A stretch of DNA of 32,646 nt, from positions 1-32,646 of the forward strand of contig JAPEVF010000511.1 of NCBI GenBank assembly GCA_029747585.1. The letters are read 5' to 3'. The stretch comes from Pleurotus djamor (Eukaryota; Basidiomycota; Agaricomycetes; Agaricales; Pleurotaceae). How positions within the stretch are numbered: the stretch's first letter is position 1; every line of letters starts with the position of its first letter. Below the pieces are notes generated by a model. That model was not told the DNA's origin. It saw only the letters and a program-made list of their open reading frames with translations, and made no database searches. Of the stretch, positions 32,003 to 32,646 are shown in pieces. The position numbers were made by a program, and so were the translations under genes.

Positions 32003-32646
32003 TTACTTTTCCACCGGATTTAAAGGTAGATTAGGGTGCATCTTCAATTGGTGAAGTGCGTTACCAGAATGAACCTACGAATGGAATCTATCATCAAGCG
32101 GTCCGACTCATGTCAACCAGTGCACTCACGATGGGCCACAGTTCCTCCTCTTCATCCACTAAACACTCGAGAACTATTGGGCGACTGTTATCGTACTCCA
32201 AAAACTCCTTGATTTTTGAGGGGAGCTCTTCGTTATTCGAGCAACGCAAAGCTTTGACTCCCATAGAATCCGCCAGCTTCACGAAGTCTGGATTTGTCAT
32301 AGGGAAGATCGTCTTCCCGTATAGAACCACTACCAGAGCGCTGTTAAGGCTAGGGAGAGACACGCATAGGAGAAGAGTCACATACCCTGCCAACGATCGA
32401 CCATACCCAGTGAGTTATTGTTCAGGATAAGAACCTTGACTCCAATTGAAAGCTCTGCAGCCGTTGCAAGCTCTGCGGACGTCATGAGGAATGACCCATC
32501 TCCATCGATGTCGATAACCGTGCGGTTTGGAGATGCAAGCTTGGCACCCATCGCCGCTGGAAGACCGAAGCCCATAGTCTAAGAAACAACGAATGAGACC
32601 TCGGCTTCATTGGCAGGAAAGGTCATCATACCCCAAGACTACCAGA
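32003..32646 (-). CDS. ilv2: Acetolactate synthase catalytic subunit, C-terminal part (5' end outside window)
   Basis: Thiamine-diphosphate enzyme that condenses pyruvate (with pyruvate or 2-oxobutyrate) in branched-chain amino acid synthesis, in the mitochondrion. Exons in view: 32646-32632, 32578-32386, 32329-32130 and 32074-32003, 159 residues of the C-terminus. They give [38 protein letters not shown] (the GDG cofactor motif), [30 protein letters not shown] and [20 protein letters not shown], and end [13 protein letters not shown], the usual family tail. The last intron (GTGAGT donor) is required for that tail; reading straight through would give an unrelated end. Fungal enzymes usually have NNEEQGMV; here Leu stands in place of Gln, as in bacterial enzymes. 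Confidence 0.9.

Noticed and set aside
31448..32023. 191-codon plus-strand frame
   Set aside because: Antisense to the well-supported first exons of tRNase Z and the last exon of acetolactate synthase.
32094..32129. Stop at 32094 as the end of acetolactate synthase
   Set aside because: A strong GTGAGT donor at 32129 and acceptor at 32075 restore the usual [17 protein letters not shown] tail ending at 32003.

Overview
This is nuclear DNA of a filamentous basidiomycete. Nearly every gene is split by introns of about 50-60 nt with GTRNGY-type donors and CTRAY-like branch sites. The proteins are fungal types: a Hos3-class deacetylase, an Egt1 fusion enzyme, a Kha1-type K+/H+ antiporter, a fungal tetraspanin and a long-form tRNase Z. 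A repetitive gene with clustered cysteine pairs and the overall intron style suggest Agaricomycetes, possibly the Rhizoctonia/Ceratobasidium group. That narrower placement is inference. Runs of N (about 1560-1573, 12907, 15263, 24470-24906, 25089-25626, 29178) mark uncertain assembly, and two gene models are affected by it. Where exon coordinates are given, I chose splice sites by hand and checked that reading frame carries through every junction.

Left part (1-3000): a Snu23-like tri-snRNP zinc-finger gene, cut by the window edge, is divergently paired with an RNA polymerase III Rpc17/CRCP gene across only 33 bp. A gene-poor stretch follows, then an unrecognised two-exon gene on the minus strand.

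Middle-left (3000-12100): a 1,812-bp non-autonomous DNA transposon with about 260-bp terminal inverted repeats and a 6-bp target duplication. It is followed by a small secreted cysteine-rich protein with a Kex2 site, a single-pass membrane protein with a PPxY tail, a fungal tetraspanin, and a secreted type-B carboxylesterase/lipase in 14 exons.

Middle (12100-16700): a MIF4G-like gene with a probable assembly frameshift, a 23-bp palindrome, and a degraded cysteine-pair gene lying between imperfect inverted repeats.

Right part (16700-32646): a dense, conserved housekeeping block. It holds a Kha1-type antiporter; a Hos3-type histone deacetylase and a DHHC palmitoyltransferase sharing a 53-bp divergent promoter; Egt1 (ergothioneine synthesis); tRNase Z; and the 3' end of an acetolactate synthase catalytic subunit. 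These genes do not form one pathway. The recurring theme is very compact divergent or convergent packing. I see no CRISPR, prokaryotic operon, rRNA or tRNA. I found no clearly new multi-gene system; the most novel-looking items are the inverted-repeat element, the adjacent secreted peptide with an inverted repeat in its promoter, and the orphan genes at 2036-2942 and 7291-7929.
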